From assembly GCF_025148635.1 (NCBI RefSeq), contig NZ_CP102269.1, forward strand, positions 4,464,001-4,528,000: DNA of 64,000 nucleotides. Reading direction: 5' to 3'. This DNA comes from Butyricimonas virosa (lineage in GTDB: Bacteria; Bacteroidota; Bacteroidia; Bacteroidales; Marinifilaceae). The position numbers were made by a program, and so were the translations under genes. This document shows positions 10,301-17,342 of this stretch, one piece after another (the first letter of the stretch is position 1; every line of letters starts with the position of its first letter). A model generated the notes under the pieces. That model made no database searches. It was not told the DNA's origin and saw only the letters and a program-made list of their open reading frames with translations.

Positions 10301-10755
10301 GGCAATTACGTATACCCGATCCCGAAAAGAATGCAAGTACTCAACTAAATAAACGTTGGCGTCAAGCTGGAGATGAAAAATACACGGATATACCCGCTAT
10401 TTTAGCTAGTGATGAAGATCTCAGCCAATATTTACCTGACAATTCATTGTCGTTAAGTAGTTCAGGAGAAATATACCGTTATCAAATGTACAATTTATCA
10501 GACCTACGAGTAGTAAAGGCCGACCATTTGAGATGTAATAGCATTTGCTTGGCATACGCTCTACCTAAAAATCAATTAGATAAGATAAAGCTTACAAATC
10601 TGACATTTGCATTGACGGTAACAGACCCTTTCATTATTAAAAGTAAAAAACTTGGTAAACAAGATCCGGAAACACTCAGCACAAGTGCTACCAATGTTAT
10701 TCCGGTAGTCGATCGTCAACGTAAGTTTTCATTAAGTATAAGCCTTGGTTTTTAA
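7321..10755 (+). CDS. SusC-type TonB-dependent transporter without STN (locus A)
   Basis: An 1144-residue SusC/RagA outer-membrane transporter. Signal peptide to about residue 28 (LYAQ), then directly a CarboxypepD_reg-like domain about 34-110 (VTGTVYDESGITLPSVTITV), TonB-box-like segment LEEVVVTGYQ, plug (RGTSTVIGNASPVWVIDG) and barrel ending ISLGF. It lacks the STN domain of the transporter encoded at 2546-6196. The two share long similar stretches through plug, barrel and C terminus (for example QYLPDNSLS and DPFIIK/NPFIIK), so they are tandem paralogues. The SusD gene follows 18 bases downstream, indicating that this copy forms the SusCD pair. Confidence 0.94.
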   Translation: MKPLYIKFTITWILIFLIHSISSSLYAQNKTLKVTGTVYDESGITLPSVTITVKGQKGVGVLSDNDGKFTISVPEGATLVFSFVGMKSQEVIVNAKQIPYKVILQEDSKSLEEVVVTGYQTLKKHEVVGSTYTVKGDDVRIAGINRIDAALQGMIPGVSITIPSGLIGSAPQVRVRGTSTVIGNASPVWVIDGIIQEDPLPFAGAQLNDILSSGDLNSAMASISGSSISGLNPDDIESITFLKDASTTAIYGVKAANGVIVITTKRGSNTDGRINVNFRTDISMTPRRTYAQTDQMNSADRIALSKEIIESGVPFSKFPQHVGYEGAYLQLINKEISMNEFNQKVTQMEKQNTNWLKLLSRNAVSQNYSLSLSGGNDKLNFYGSVGFNKSLSSYKGNDQSNKTINFSVDAKLRDNLRTKFQFSASQSETDAYYTGVNPEDYALNTSRIIAPNEWYVINESKAYFQMDDGSAIQREIRYNFLNELKHTGNENKNTKFQITGNLIWNITPEIKYELTTAFTRNSSEANIWADDHSYAVSKIRGANYGELVTGENDSWLSLASVLPYGGILNYNNTNQQSYTVRNQLNYGKILDEEGNHALNIALGHEIRGNSYIGQQGTEYGYMPDRGKSVDYDYSQQANKDYILDIYPDINYRETANVPSYRERHSTKLTDQTENYLSYYATLGYTYSTKYTLSFSFRQDASNKFGQNTNNRFNPVLSAGIRWNVSEENFMRRFGWLSNLTLKASYGTQGKAPDISPNLIANFNIAPDILTGEQYLSIKNLPNKDLKWEKTRSFNGGIELSILDNRIYGSIDYYYKKTIDAITYMNIPIENGTPNMAVNNGTIINKGYDISLTVIPVNTKDFRWSINATSGFNRNEIKDNEDNITLGKITDGSVIIDGFALNSFWSFPYIGLSDKGTPNFAIIDQTPGVKTKVETGTLLDYMVYSGVKDPIFSGGLSTSFRYKQLTLSASFNFQLGHHKRLNPFMKSQSNGGRVGQLRIPDPEKNASTQLNKRWRQAGDEKYTDIPAILASDEDLSQYLPDNSLSLSSSGEIYRYQMYNLSDLRVVKADHLRCNSICLAYALPKNQLDKIKLTNLTFALTVTDPFIIKSKKLGKQDPETLSTSATNVIPVVDRQRKFSLSISLGF

Positions 10756-10773
10756 TCCCAAATACGACAAAGT

Positions 10774-12282
10774 ATGAAAAATATCATAAAAAAAAGTATC
10801 ATAATTCTATCAATTATCGGGTTGTGTTCTTGCAATGATTTTCTGAAAGAAACATCCCAAGACGAAGTAATTCCGTCAACGATTGAAGATCTAGACCAAT
10901 TACTAGCTTATGAAGGCTATCCCCGTTATGAAACCCAACTAATGCCTTTTCTAGATTTGCTTGACGATGATGTAACCCAGTACATTACCAACAATAGTCA
11001 AAAAACAATCGTAACGAAGTACAGTCCCCTGTATTTATGGGGAGGTCGCACCGCAACAACTAACGAAACCATGTTCGAAGACTACATGAACTTGACAAAT
11101 CCTACAGATAATAGCCCTATTATCGAGGTTGACTCATACGAAAAATTCTACAAAATGATTGCAGGATGTAATGTAGTCATAGATATGATAGGAGATGTTG
11201 ACGGGGAAGAAAAAACGAAAAAACGAGTTGAGGGGGAAGCCCGCATTTTACGGTCGTTCTACTACTTTAATCTGGTCAACATTTATGCCTATCCTTATAA
11301 TGCACCTAATGCACCCGAAGGAAAATCAGCAGGAGTTCCATTAAAGTTAAACAGCACGATTGACCAAACTTCCATACCACGCAGCACGGTTGCCGAAGTT
11401 TACAATACGATTATTTCAGATGTAGAGAAAGGAATCAATCTATTAACCGAAGTCAATGCAACAGGTTCCAAATTCCGTATTGGAATCAGTACGGCTCATT
11501 TATTGGCTAGCCGTTACTATCTTTTCATGGAAAACTGGGAAAAAGTCGTAGAGCATGCAACAGCCGTATTCTCAGCTCCCGGTAACTCCTATTCACTATT
11601 CGACATGACTAATGTTAATTATCCTAACGCAATTAACACGGGAGGATTCCCACATCCTTTCACTTTAAATAATCCGGAAATACTATTCTTCTATGCAAGT
11701 GAGGAAGAGCATGAAGTTGTTACATCGGATTATTACGCTAAATGCTTTATGGCATCCGATCAATTGCGCAATTGTTATTCCAATGAGGATCAACGCTGGA
11801 ATGGATATTTATGTCCTTACGGTGAGGCAGGAGACGAGAAGAAATCATCTAAATTCGCTAGAGAATTAAAATTCGGAGCTTGCCTACGTCTAAGTGAAGC
11901 TTATTTAAACAGGGCTGAAGCTTATGCAAATTTGGCTAAAATAGGTGGAAACGAATACTTTGGGAAAGCATTATCCGATTTAAACACGATAAGAGAAAAA
12001 CGTATAAAAAACTACGCATCCCAAGCGTGGACAAACTCAACTTTTAACAACAATGCAGATAATCTAATCGAAAACTGTAGAGAAGAACGTCGTAGAGAAT
12101 TTTGTTTCGAAGGAATGCGTTGGTTTGACCTCCGACGTTACGGGATGCAATCTTTCTCGCATAGACTTGATGAGTCTACGAATCCCGGTGATGAACATTC
12201 CGTTGAAATTGGAACAGCAACACCTAAATGGATGTTACCCATTATGCAACACCATAAAGAGAGTAATCCTGCATTAAACTAA
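10774..12282 (+). CDS. SusD/RagB-family substrate-binding lipoprotein (locus A)
   Basis: A 502-residue surface lipoprotein of the SusD/RagB family, the lid and binding partner of SusC. Signal peptide with lipobox (GLCSCND, Cys about residue 20). The N-terminal region holds the family-typical FLKETSQDEVIPST segment; the C-terminal RagB/SusD region carries NRAEAYANLAKIGG, LNTIREKR and EERRREFCFEGMRWFDLRRYG, all characteristic. It sits 18 bases after the STN-less SusC and 14 bases before the metallohydrolase-like lipoprotein gene, so the three are probably one transcript. Confidence 0.95.
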   Translation: MKNIIKKSIIILSIIGLCSCNDFLKETSQDEVIPSTIEDLDQLLAYEGYPRYETQLMPFLDLLDDDVTQYITNNSQKTIVTKYSPLYLWGGRTATTNETMFEDYMNLTNPTDNSPIIEVDSYEKFYKMIAGCNVVIDMIGDVDGEEKTKKRVEGEARILRSFYYFNLVNIYAYPYNAPNAPEGKSAGVPLKLNSTIDQTSIPRSTVAEVYNTIISDVEKGINLLTEVNATGSKFRIGISTAHLLASRYYLFMENWEKVVEHATAVFSAPGNSYSLFDMTNVNYPNAINTGGFPHPFTLNNPEILFFYASEEEHEVVTSDYYAKCFMASDQLRNCYSNEDQRWNGYLCPYGEAGDEKKSSKFARELKFGACLRLSEAYLNRAEAYANLAKIGGNEYFGKALSDLNTIREKRIKNYASQAWTNSTFNNNADNLIENCREERRREFCFEGMRWFDLRRYGMQSFSHRLDESTNPGDEHSVEIGTATPKWMLPIMQHHKESNPALN

Positions 12283-12296
12283 CAAAACAGAATATC

Positions 12297-13277
12297 ATGA
12301 AAAAAATAAATTTATACATTTTACTGTTTGGAATATCATTCATTTTCATTCTATGTTCTTGTGAAAAAGAGGATGATTTAAAAATTTCAGAGAAGAAAAC
12401 ACAACGATTTGATCTTCCGCAAGGAAATCATGATTTCGATGAGCAAATTGTGGAATGGTATAATGATTATGAAACTGCCGTATTATATAAATTCTCCAAT
12501 GCTGATATCAATTATCATTTCACATCTAGCAGTAACGATGTTAATTATGATGTAAAAGTGGAAGCTGACGAAAAAGGTATCCGTGCTGCTGTAAAATTCT
12601 TAAAAGAAGATTTCTTTGACTTGTATTCAGACAAAGTCAAGAAAGAATTATTCCCTTCTAAAATCCTCATGGCTGGTATGCTTTACCAAAACGGCAACTA
12701 TGTTCCCTTATGGGATACAATCAGTTATGGTAATCTTAGTTTTCGCAAAGGGGTTCTCGTACGAGGAGTTGATCATATCACGTTACCTCACGTGGATAAA
12801 GAACTTGGAGAACGAATAAGCAAGCCAGAATACAGGAAAAGACTAAAAATAGCAATCAATCGTACATTCATCCAGTTTCTAATGCAACCCTATGATGATG
12901 TTATCACCAAAATTGACTATAATAATATTTTAAATACTTTTTCCACCTATTCACTCATTTCAGAAGATGCTAAAAGCGGTACCACAAATCCCTACTCTTC
13001 CGACAACTTATGGTATACAGAAGAAGATATCTACAAATTAGGATTTTTAGAATATGGTACATACTGGTATTTCTGGGAACCCTATTACTGGACTGCACCA
13101 GACTTAAATAATGACTTTTATTCTTTTTTGGGATTCATCTTCTCGCAAACCAAGAGCGAGTTACAGGCAAATCCTCTCTACACGAATTACCCGCAGATCC
13201 AAAAGAAATGCGACTATCTAGTAGAAGCATTTGCAAAATATGGTATTGATCTATATTGTGTTGGAGGGAAAGAATAA
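12297..13277 (+). CDS. Lipoprotein resembling SusCD-linked zinc metallohydrolase, catalytic motif missing
   Basis: A 326-residue lipoprotein (lipobox ILCSC, Cys 22). Its layout resembles the Bacteroidota 'substrate import-associated zinc metallohydrolase lipoprotein' family: an N-terminal FD..I..WY region, a central helix, then a W-x-x-E-E-x-x-x-x-G-F block (WYTEEDIYKLGF) and a terminal LVEAFAKYGIDL helix. In the family the central helix carries HExxH and a later acidic residue binds zinc. Here the matching helix reads KIAINRTFIQFLMQ (about residues 184-197) and the later segment reads LNNDFYSFLGFIF, so I see neither HExxH nor the third ligand. It is either a catalytically dead member or a different family. 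It is the last gene of locus A before a strong terminator. Confidence 0.6.
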   Translation: MKKINLYILLFGISFIFILCSCEKEDDLKISEKKTQRFDLPQGNHDFDEQIVEWYNDYETAVLYKFSNADINYHFTSSSNDVNYDVKVEADEKGIRAAVKFLKEDFFDLYSDKVKKELFPSKILMAGMLYQNGNYVPLWDTISYGNLSFRKGVLVRGVDHITLPHVDKELGERISKPEYRKRLKIAINRTFIQFLMQPYDDVITKIDYNNILNTFSTYSLISEDAKSGTTNPYSSDNLWYTEEDIYKLGFLEYGTYWYFWEPYYWTAPDLNNDFYSFLGFIFSQTKSELQANPLYTNYPQIQKKCDYLVEAFAKYGIDLYCVGGKE

Positions 13278-13283
13278 AAACAT

Positions 13284-13313
13284 AAAAAGGAGCCTCGAAA
13301 AAGGCTCCTTTTT
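13284..13313. terminator. Bidirectional rho-independent terminator
   Basis: AAAAAGGAGCC and GGCTCCTTTTT form a perfect 11-bp stem with an 8-base loop. It lies 7 bases after the locus A end and 2 bases beyond the stop of the minus-strand phosphoglucosamine mutase gene, and gives a T-run in both directions, so it can end both convergent transcripts. Confidence 0.9.
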
Positions 13314-13314
13314 A

Positions 13315-14697
13315 TTAATACAGGCTTTGTGCCACCTTTATAACTTCTTCTGCCAATTGATTAGCTGCTGCTTCATCTTTCGACTCGGAATAAATTCGTA
13401 TAATCGGTTCTGTATTGGATTTACGTAGATGTACCCAGCCATCTTTGAAGTCAATTTTCACTCCATCAATATCGGTAATCTCTTCTGAAGCATATTTCTT
13501 TTTCAAGCCCTCCAATATCTTGTCGACATCCATATCAGGAGAAAGTGTTAGCTTGTTTTTCGAAATAAAATATTGCGGGTAAGTTGCTTTTAAAGCCGTC
13601 ATGCTCTTTCCTTCCGCCACAAAATGAGAAAGGAATAAGCCTACTCCTACTAAAGCATCACGCCCGTAATGGCTTTCCGGATAGATGACACCACCGTTTC
13701 CTTCACCACCAATTACCGTATTCGTCTCTTTCATCTTAGTCACCACGTTCACCTCTCCCACAGCCGCAGCGTTATATTGTTGCCCGTGAGCTAACGTTAC
13801 ATCCCGTAAAGCACGAGAAGAAGAAAGGTTAGAAACCGTATTTCCCGGAGTATGTTTCAACACATAGTCAGCAACAGCCACCAACGTGTATTCTTCCACG
13901 AACATCTCCCCGTTCTCGCAGACTAATGCCAAACGATCAACATCCGGATCAACCACGATACCTAAATCAGCCCCACACTCCTTTATTTTCTCTGAAATCT
14001 GGATTAAGTTCTCCGGAATGGGTTCCGGATTATGGGCAAAACGTCCCGTGGGTTCGCAATTCAACTCGACCACCTCTTTCACTCCCAAAGCTTTCAATAA
14101 AGCGGGAATCACGGTTCCTCCCACAGAGTTTACCGCATCCACGACGACTTTCAAGTTGGCTTTGGCAATTGCCTCCCGGTTCACCAATTTCAAATCCAAC
14201 ACGTGTTGAATATGGTAATCCGTGTAATCTTTATGGATAATAGAACCCAATTCATCCACTTCTGCATATTCAAACGATTCCTGTTCAGCCATCTGAAGTA
14301 CTTGAGCCCCATCCTCGGCCGAAAGGAATTCTCCCCGGTTATTTAATAATTTCAAAGCATTCCATTGTTTCGGATTGTGACTTGCCGTGAGAATAATTCC
14401 TCCATCTGCCTGTTCTGCAGTAACAGCGATCTCCGTTGTTGGAGTCGTTGCCAAACCAATATTCACCACGTCATGTCCCAAACCAGACAGAGTAGCCTCT
14501 ACTAATTTAGCATACATCTCCCCGGAAATACGAGCATCTCGTCCCAACACGATTTTAGCTCTCGTTTTCCCAGCCCCGGTCTTCAACCAAGTAGCGTAAG
14601 CCGAAACAAACTTAACAATATCCAAAGGGGTTAGGTTATCACCCGGACGTCCACCAACAGTTCCCCGGATACCGGATATAGATTTTATTAATGTCAT
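13315..14697 (-). CDS. glmM: Phosphoglucosamine mutase (GlmM-type phosphohexomutase)
   Basis: A 460-residue alpha-D-phosphohexomutase. Visible motifs: phosphoserine loop TASHNP with Ser106, metal-binding loop DPDVDR (Asp250, 252, 254), sugar-binding GGEGNGG, and the C-terminal phosphate-binding RKSNTEPIIRIYSE. It would convert glucosamine-6-phosphate to glucosamine-1-phosphate for UDP-GlcNAc and cell-envelope synthesis; phosphomannomutase or phosphoglucomutase activity cannot be excluded from motifs alone. The start at 14697 (MTLIKSISGIRGTVGG) is preferred to an upstream in-frame ATG because the family begins at this segment. A TATTTTTG promoter box lies just upstream on the minus strand. Confidence 0.88.
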   Translation of the reverse strand: MTLIKSISGIRGTVGGRPGDNLTPLDIVKFVSAYATWLKTGAGKTRAKIVLGRDARISGEMYAKLVEATLSGLGHDVVNIGLATTPTTEIAVTAEQADGGIILTASHNPKQWNALKLLNNRGEFLSAEDGAQVLQMAEQESFEYAEVDELGSIIHKDYTDYHIQHVLDLKLVNREAIAKANLKVVVDAVNSVGGTVIPALLKALGVKEVVELNCEPTGRFAHNPEPIPENLIQISEKIKECGADLGIVVDPDVDRLALVCENGEMFVEEYTLVAVADYVLKHTPGNTVSNLSSSRALRDVTLAHGQQYNAAAVGEVNVVTKMKETNTVIGGEGNGGVIYPESHYGRDALVGVGLFLSHFVAEGKSMTALKATYPQYFISKNKLTLSPDMDVDKILEGLKKKYASEEITDIDGVKIDFKDGWVHLRKSNTEPIIRIYSESKDEAAANQLAEEVIKVAQSLY

Positions 14698-14729
14698 AGA
14701 ATTAAAAATTGAAATTTGCAACCACAAAA

Positions 14730-14737
14730 CAAAAATA
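14730..14737 (-). promoter_or_regulatory. -7 box upstream of glmM
   Basis: On the minus strand this reads TATTTTTG, a full match to TAnnTTTG, about 33 bases before the glmM start codon and just beyond the gcvH terminator, which supports separate transcription of glmM. Confidence 0.5.
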
Positions 14738-14738
14738 A

Positions 14739-14790
14739 AGGGACTGTATTCGTTATCCTTTTGAGATAACACATACAGTCCCCTCTTTAT
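14739..14790 (-). terminator. Terminator after gcvH
   Basis: A long hairpin: GGGACTGTAT pairs with ATACAGTCCC, with an inner GTTATC/GATAAC stem at its tip. Read on the minus strand it is followed by a T-rich tract (TTTATTTTTG). It lies 9 bases past the gcvH stop codon and separates gcvH from glmM. Confidence 0.8.
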
Positions 14791-14798
14791 CAATAAAA

Positions 14799-15173
14799 TT
14801 AGATAGAAGCCTTGTAAGCGTCTGCACTCAACAATCCATCTAACTGTGCTTCGTCTTCAATTTTTACCTTGATAATCCAACCTTTTCCATAAGGATCTTT
14901 GTTTACCAAGTCAGGTTGATCTTCCAATTCTGAATTGAATTCCAATACTTCTCCGGAAACCGGCATATACAAATCAGAAACGGTCTTTACAGCTTCAATA
15001 CTACCGAAAGTATCTCCAGCCTCTAGGTTATCACCTTCAGTTTCAACCTCAACAAACACGATATCACCTAATTGACTTTGTGCATAATCAGTAATTCCGA
15101 CATATGCTTCTTCACCCTCAACACGAATCCATTCGTGTTCTTTAGTGTACTTTAATTCTGCAGGTACGTTCAT
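14799..15173 (-). CDS. gcvH: Glycine cleavage system H protein
   Basis: A 124-residue lipoyl carrier protein that shuttles the aminomethyl group between the P, T and L proteins of glycine cleavage. The lipoylation site is Lys63 in [12 protein letters not shown], and the surrounding [20 protein letters not shown] and [21 protein letters not shown] segments are classic. The start at 15173 ([10 protein letters not shown]) is chosen over the longer reading frame because it matches family length and lies downstream of a promoter box. No other glycine cleavage gene is nearby and I saw no glycine riboswitch upstream. It ends at its own hairpin terminator. Confidence 0.97.
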   Translation of the reverse strand: MNVPAELKYTKEHEWIRVEGEEAYVGITDYAQSQLGDIVFVEVETEGDNLEAGDTFGSIEAVKTVSDLYMPVSGEVLEFNSELEDQPDLVNKDPYGKGWIIKVKIEDEAQLDGLLSADAYKASI

Positions 15174-15215
15174 TATCTTATAAGTTAAATTAAATTTGAC
15201 AATTATTATGTGCCA

Positions 15216-15223
15216 CAAATATA
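15216..15223 (-). promoter_or_regulatory. -7 box upstream of gcvH
   Basis: TATATTTG on the minus strand, 42 bases before the gcvH start. A TTTG on the minus strand at 15244-15241 could serve as -33 box, with a 17-base spacer that is slightly shorter than usual. Confidence 0.5.
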
Positions 15224-15401
15224 AGGAAAAAATTAAACTCCAAAACCGTAAATTGAAATTTTAGCCTATACTTTATTACTTTTATTAATAACCCATTCAT
15301 CCTCAACGTAAACAATCCGTATCCCTTTATTCTCGGGCCTTCAAGAATATTTCCTTCCGTAATAAAAATGCATTTTTTTCCATTTTTTCAGGGCCGAAAT
15401 A

Positions 15402-15431
15402 TTGTATAATAAGAAAAACTATCTATCTTTG
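15402..15431 (+). promoter_or_regulatory. Promoter of the tandem tRNA-Asp genes
   Basis: TTG at 15402-15404, a 19-base spacer, then TATCTTTG at 15424-15431: an exact fit to the Bacteroidota vegetative promoter. It lies about 40 bases before the first tRNA-Asp. Confidence 0.8.
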
Positions 15432-15472
15432 CACCGCATTTGAGAGTAACAGCGGTTACTTGATGCAAAAAA

Positions 15473-15546
15473 GGTTCGGTAGTTCAGCTGGTTAGAATAC
15501 ATGCCTGTCACGCATGGGGTCGCGGGTTCGAGTCCCGTCCGAACCG
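15473..15546 (+). tRNA. tRNA-Asp (anticodon GTC), copy 1
   Basis: A 74-nt cloverleaf with acceptor stem GGTTCGG/CCGAACC, anticodon loop CTGTCAC (GTC) and T-loop GGTTCGAGTCC. Discriminator G at 15546. The CCA end is only partly encoded (CCT follows). It is identical in sequence to the minus-strand copy at 17102-17175. Confidence 0.97.
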
Positions 15547-15565
15547 CCTTTTTTGAAAACATTTT

Positions 15566-15639
15566 GGTCTGGTAGTTCAGCTGGTTAGAATACATGCCTG
15601 TCACGCATGGGGTCGCGGGTTCGAGTCCCGTCCAGACCG
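15566..15639 (+). tRNA. tRNA-Asp (anticodon GTC), copy 2
   Basis: Same body as copy 1, but the acceptor stem is GGTCTGG/CCAGACC: two adjacent pairs are swapped on both sides so pairing is kept. CCA is encoded right after the discriminator (15640-15642). It lies 19 bases after copy 1 and shares its promoter and terminator. Confidence 0.97.
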
Positions 15640-15644
15640 CCAAG

Positions 15645-15681
15645 AAAAAGAGTTTCGAGTAAATATTCGGGACTCTTTTTT
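15645..15681 (+). terminator. Terminator after tandem tRNA-Asp genes
   Basis: AAAAAGAGTTTCGA pairs with TTCGGGACTCTTTTTT (two G-T wobbles) around a short loop, followed by a T-run. It starts 3 bases after the encoded CCA of copy 2. Confidence 0.8.
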
Positions 15682-15710
15682 GTTTCCATTTTTTTAAAGC
15701 ACATATCGGA

Positions 15711-15719
15711 CAGACACAC
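15711..15719. repeat. IS target-site duplication, left copy
   Basis: CAGACACAC, identical to 16999-17007. A 9-base direct repeat flanking the inverted repeats is the expected footprint of IS256-family transposition. Confidence 0.85.
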
Positions 15720-15756
15720 GATAGTGTTTCAAAAAGTGTGTAAATTCCAATTTATT

Positions 15757-15764
15757 TATTTTTG
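15757..15764 (+). promoter_or_regulatory. -7 box of the transposase gene
   Basis: TATTTTTG inside the left end of the IS, 27 bases before the transposase ATG; matches TAnnTTTG. No clear TTG at -33. Confidence 0.45.
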
Positions 15765-15791
15765 TAATAGAACAGTCAAAAATAACTTATT

Positions 15792-16937
15792 ATGGAATTT
15801 ACACCTGAGCAAATAACGGAAATAATCTCCGAAATAACAAATGGAGAACAAGGATTCCAAGGTCTTGTCAAACAAGGTCTTGAAAGTTTAATGCATAGCG
15901 AACGTGCAGTTCATAACGCGGAACATAACGACGTTAGCAACGGTTATCGTGATCGTCGAGTGTGCTATGACCGTAAAGTGTTTGAGCTTCGTGTCCCGCG
16001 TAGTCGTAACAGCAATTTTTACCCGATGTTACTAGGTGTGTTGAAAGACCAAGAAGAAGAAGCCCAAAAACTGGTTAGCAGTCTCTATTGTAGCGGTTTA
16101 ACCACGGAACAGGTGGGTAAAATCTACGAACAGTTTTACGGGAAGCATTACAGTAAAAGTCAGGTAAGTCGCCTCTTGAACACGGCCCGTGAAGATGTAA
16201 ACGCGTGGCTGGGGCGTAAACTTGAGAAGCGTTACCCCATTCTTTATATCGATGCCACGTATGTCCTCACCCGGCGGGACGAGTCCGTGAGCAATGAAGC
16301 CTATTACACGGTTTTGGGAGTGAAAGAAGACCGCACAAGGGAAGTTTTAACCGTGGTAAACTTTCCCACGGAAAGCGCGACCAATTGGAAGGATGTTTTT
16401 GAAGGTCTCAAAGAAAGAGGGGTTGCTGTCGTGGATCTGCTGGTATGTGACGGGTTATCCGGTATTGAAAACACGCTGGCCGATACTTTCCCCCAAGCGG
16501 ATTTGCAGCTGTGTACCGTTCATCTGAAAAGGAATATCGTGAATAAGGTCAAGCCCGGGGATAAGAAGCAGGTTATGGAGGAACTCAAACAAATCTGCTC
16601 TCCTGACCAATGGGACATTACCCCGGAAAAGGCATTCGGTGTATTTAAGGAGTTCATACAAAGGTGGCAAAAGAGTTACCCGCCGCTAAAGAGATACCAG
16701 CACGACAGGTACAGGTTTTATTTTACATACTTCAAATATGAAAGGGAAATCAGGGGAATGATTTATACCACGAACTGGATCGAAAGACTGAACAGGGATT
16801 ATAAGAGGGTTATTAATATGAGAGGGGCCATGCCGAATCCACAGGCCGTCATTCTACTGATGGGGACCGTGGCTCAAAACGCGGATATTTATAAATACCC
16901 TATTTATAATTTTTTAGAATCAAGATTATTTTATTAA
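15792..16937 (+). CDS. IS256-family (mutator type) transposase
   Basis: A 381-residue DDE transposase. Catalytic residues visible: Asp154 in LYIDATYV, Asp220 in VCDGLSGI, Glu331 in TTNWIERLNR. The family hallmark C-x2-H between the second Asp and Glu is present (LCTVHLKRN), as is the N-terminal R-x-R-R-V-x-Y-D region. Length is typical of the family and there is no frameshift or internal stop. It carries out cut-and-paste or copy-out transposition of its own element. Neighbouring genes are host tRNAs and a MutS-like gene, unrelated to it. Confidence 0.96.
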   Translation: MEFTPEQITEIISEITNGEQGFQGLVKQGLESLMHSERAVHNAEHNDVSNGYRDRRVCYDRKVFELRVPRSRNSNFYPMLLGVLKDQEEEAQKLVSSLYCSGLTTEQVGKIYEQFYGKHYSKSQVSRLLNTAREDVNAWLGRKLEKRYPILYIDATYVLTRRDESVSNEAYYTVLGVKEDRTREVLTVVNFPTESATNWKDVFEGLKERGVAVVDLLVCDGLSGIENTLADTFPQADLQLCTVHLKRNIVNKVKPGDKKQVMEELKQICSPDQWDITPEKAFGVFKEFIQRWQKSYPPLKRYQHDRYRFYFTYFKYEREIRGMIYTTNWIERLNRDYKRVINMRGAMPNPQAVILLMGTVAQNADIYKYPIYNFLESRLFY

Positions 16938-16998
16938 AAATGAATAGATTTGCAAAGATGAAAAAAGAAAGGATTTACACACTTTTGGGGACACTATC

Positions 16999-17007
16999 CA
17001 GACACAC
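16999..17007. repeat. IS target-site duplication, right copy
   Basis: CAGACACAC, the second copy of the 9-base target duplication flanking the IS. Confidence 0.85.
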
Positions 17008-17064
17008 TATCATCATCCACAATTGATCAAATTAGCATATTGAAGAGACAATATATAAAAAGAA

Positions 17065-17098
17065 AGATGCCTGTTAATCGATCGACTAACAGGCATCT
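17065..17098 (-). terminator. Terminator after minus-strand tRNA-Asp
   Basis: AGATGCCTGTTA and TAACAGGCATCT form a perfect 12-bp stem with a 10-base loop. On the minus strand it follows the tRNA-Asp at once and is followed by TTCTTTTT. Confidence 0.85.
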
Positions 17099-17101
17099 CT
17101 G

Positions 17102-17175
17102 CGGTTCGGACGGGACTCGAACCCGCGACCCCATGCGTGACAGGCATGTATTCTAACCAGCTGAACTACCGAACC
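17102..17175 (-). tRNA. tRNA-Asp (anticodon GTC), copy 3
   Basis: Minus-strand tRNA-Asp identical over all 74 bases to copy 1. It faces the tandem pair, with the IS in between, so it forms a long inverted repeat with copy 1. Own promoter upstream and own terminator downstream. Confidence 0.97.
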
Positions 17176-17214
17176 AGATTTAAAAACAACCTCTGTTGTT
17201 TCTGATTGCGGGTG

Positions 17215-17244
17215 CAAATATAGCCTTTGTTTTTAATTCTACAA
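17215..17244 (-). promoter_or_regulatory. Promoter of minus-strand tRNA-Asp
   Basis: On the minus strand: TTG (17244-17242), 19-base spacer, TATATTTG (17222-17215). A full consensus match about 40 bases before the tRNA. Confidence 0.8.
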
Positions 17245-17314
17245 TGATTTTTATATAAAAAATTCACGATAAACCATTTTTCTCCCGTCACTTTAATATA
17301 TCAAGGTTAAAAAC

Positions 17315-17322
17315 TATATTTG
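17315..17322 (+). promoter_or_regulatory. -7 box of the MutS-like gene
   Basis: TATATTTG, 20 bases before the ATG at 17343. The -33 region shows only a weak TTTA. Confidence 0.5.
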
Positions 17323-17342
17323 CAATAAATAACATTCATACC

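Larger units (their letters stand above)
15720..16998 (+). mobile_element. IS256-family insertion sequence, intact
   Basis: A 1279-bp element. The left terminal repeat (15720-15748) opens GATAGTGT and contains AGTGTGTAAAT; the right one (16971-16998) is its imperfect inverse, about 23 of the outer 26 positions matching. Between them lies a single full-length transposase gene. Perfect 9-bp flanking duplications and an uninterrupted gene point to a recent insertion. It landed between the terminator of the tandem tRNA-Asp genes and that of the opposing tRNA-Asp, so no tRNA was broken. Confidence 0.92.

Noticed and set aside
344..13277. Polysaccharide utilisation locus call for locus A (and E, F)
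   Set aside because: SusCD is present, but no carbohydrate-active enzyme is encoded nearby, so the label is not supported.
15174..15401. Glycine riboswitch upstream of gcvH
   Set aside because: No conserved glycine-riboswitch pattern was seen; the region is short with a plain promoter box.
15419..15643. Minus-strand reading frame containing repeated TGLEPATPCVTGMYSNQLNY
   Set aside because: This is the well-known spurious translation of tRNA-Asp genes on the opposite strand; the two tRNAs explain it entirely.
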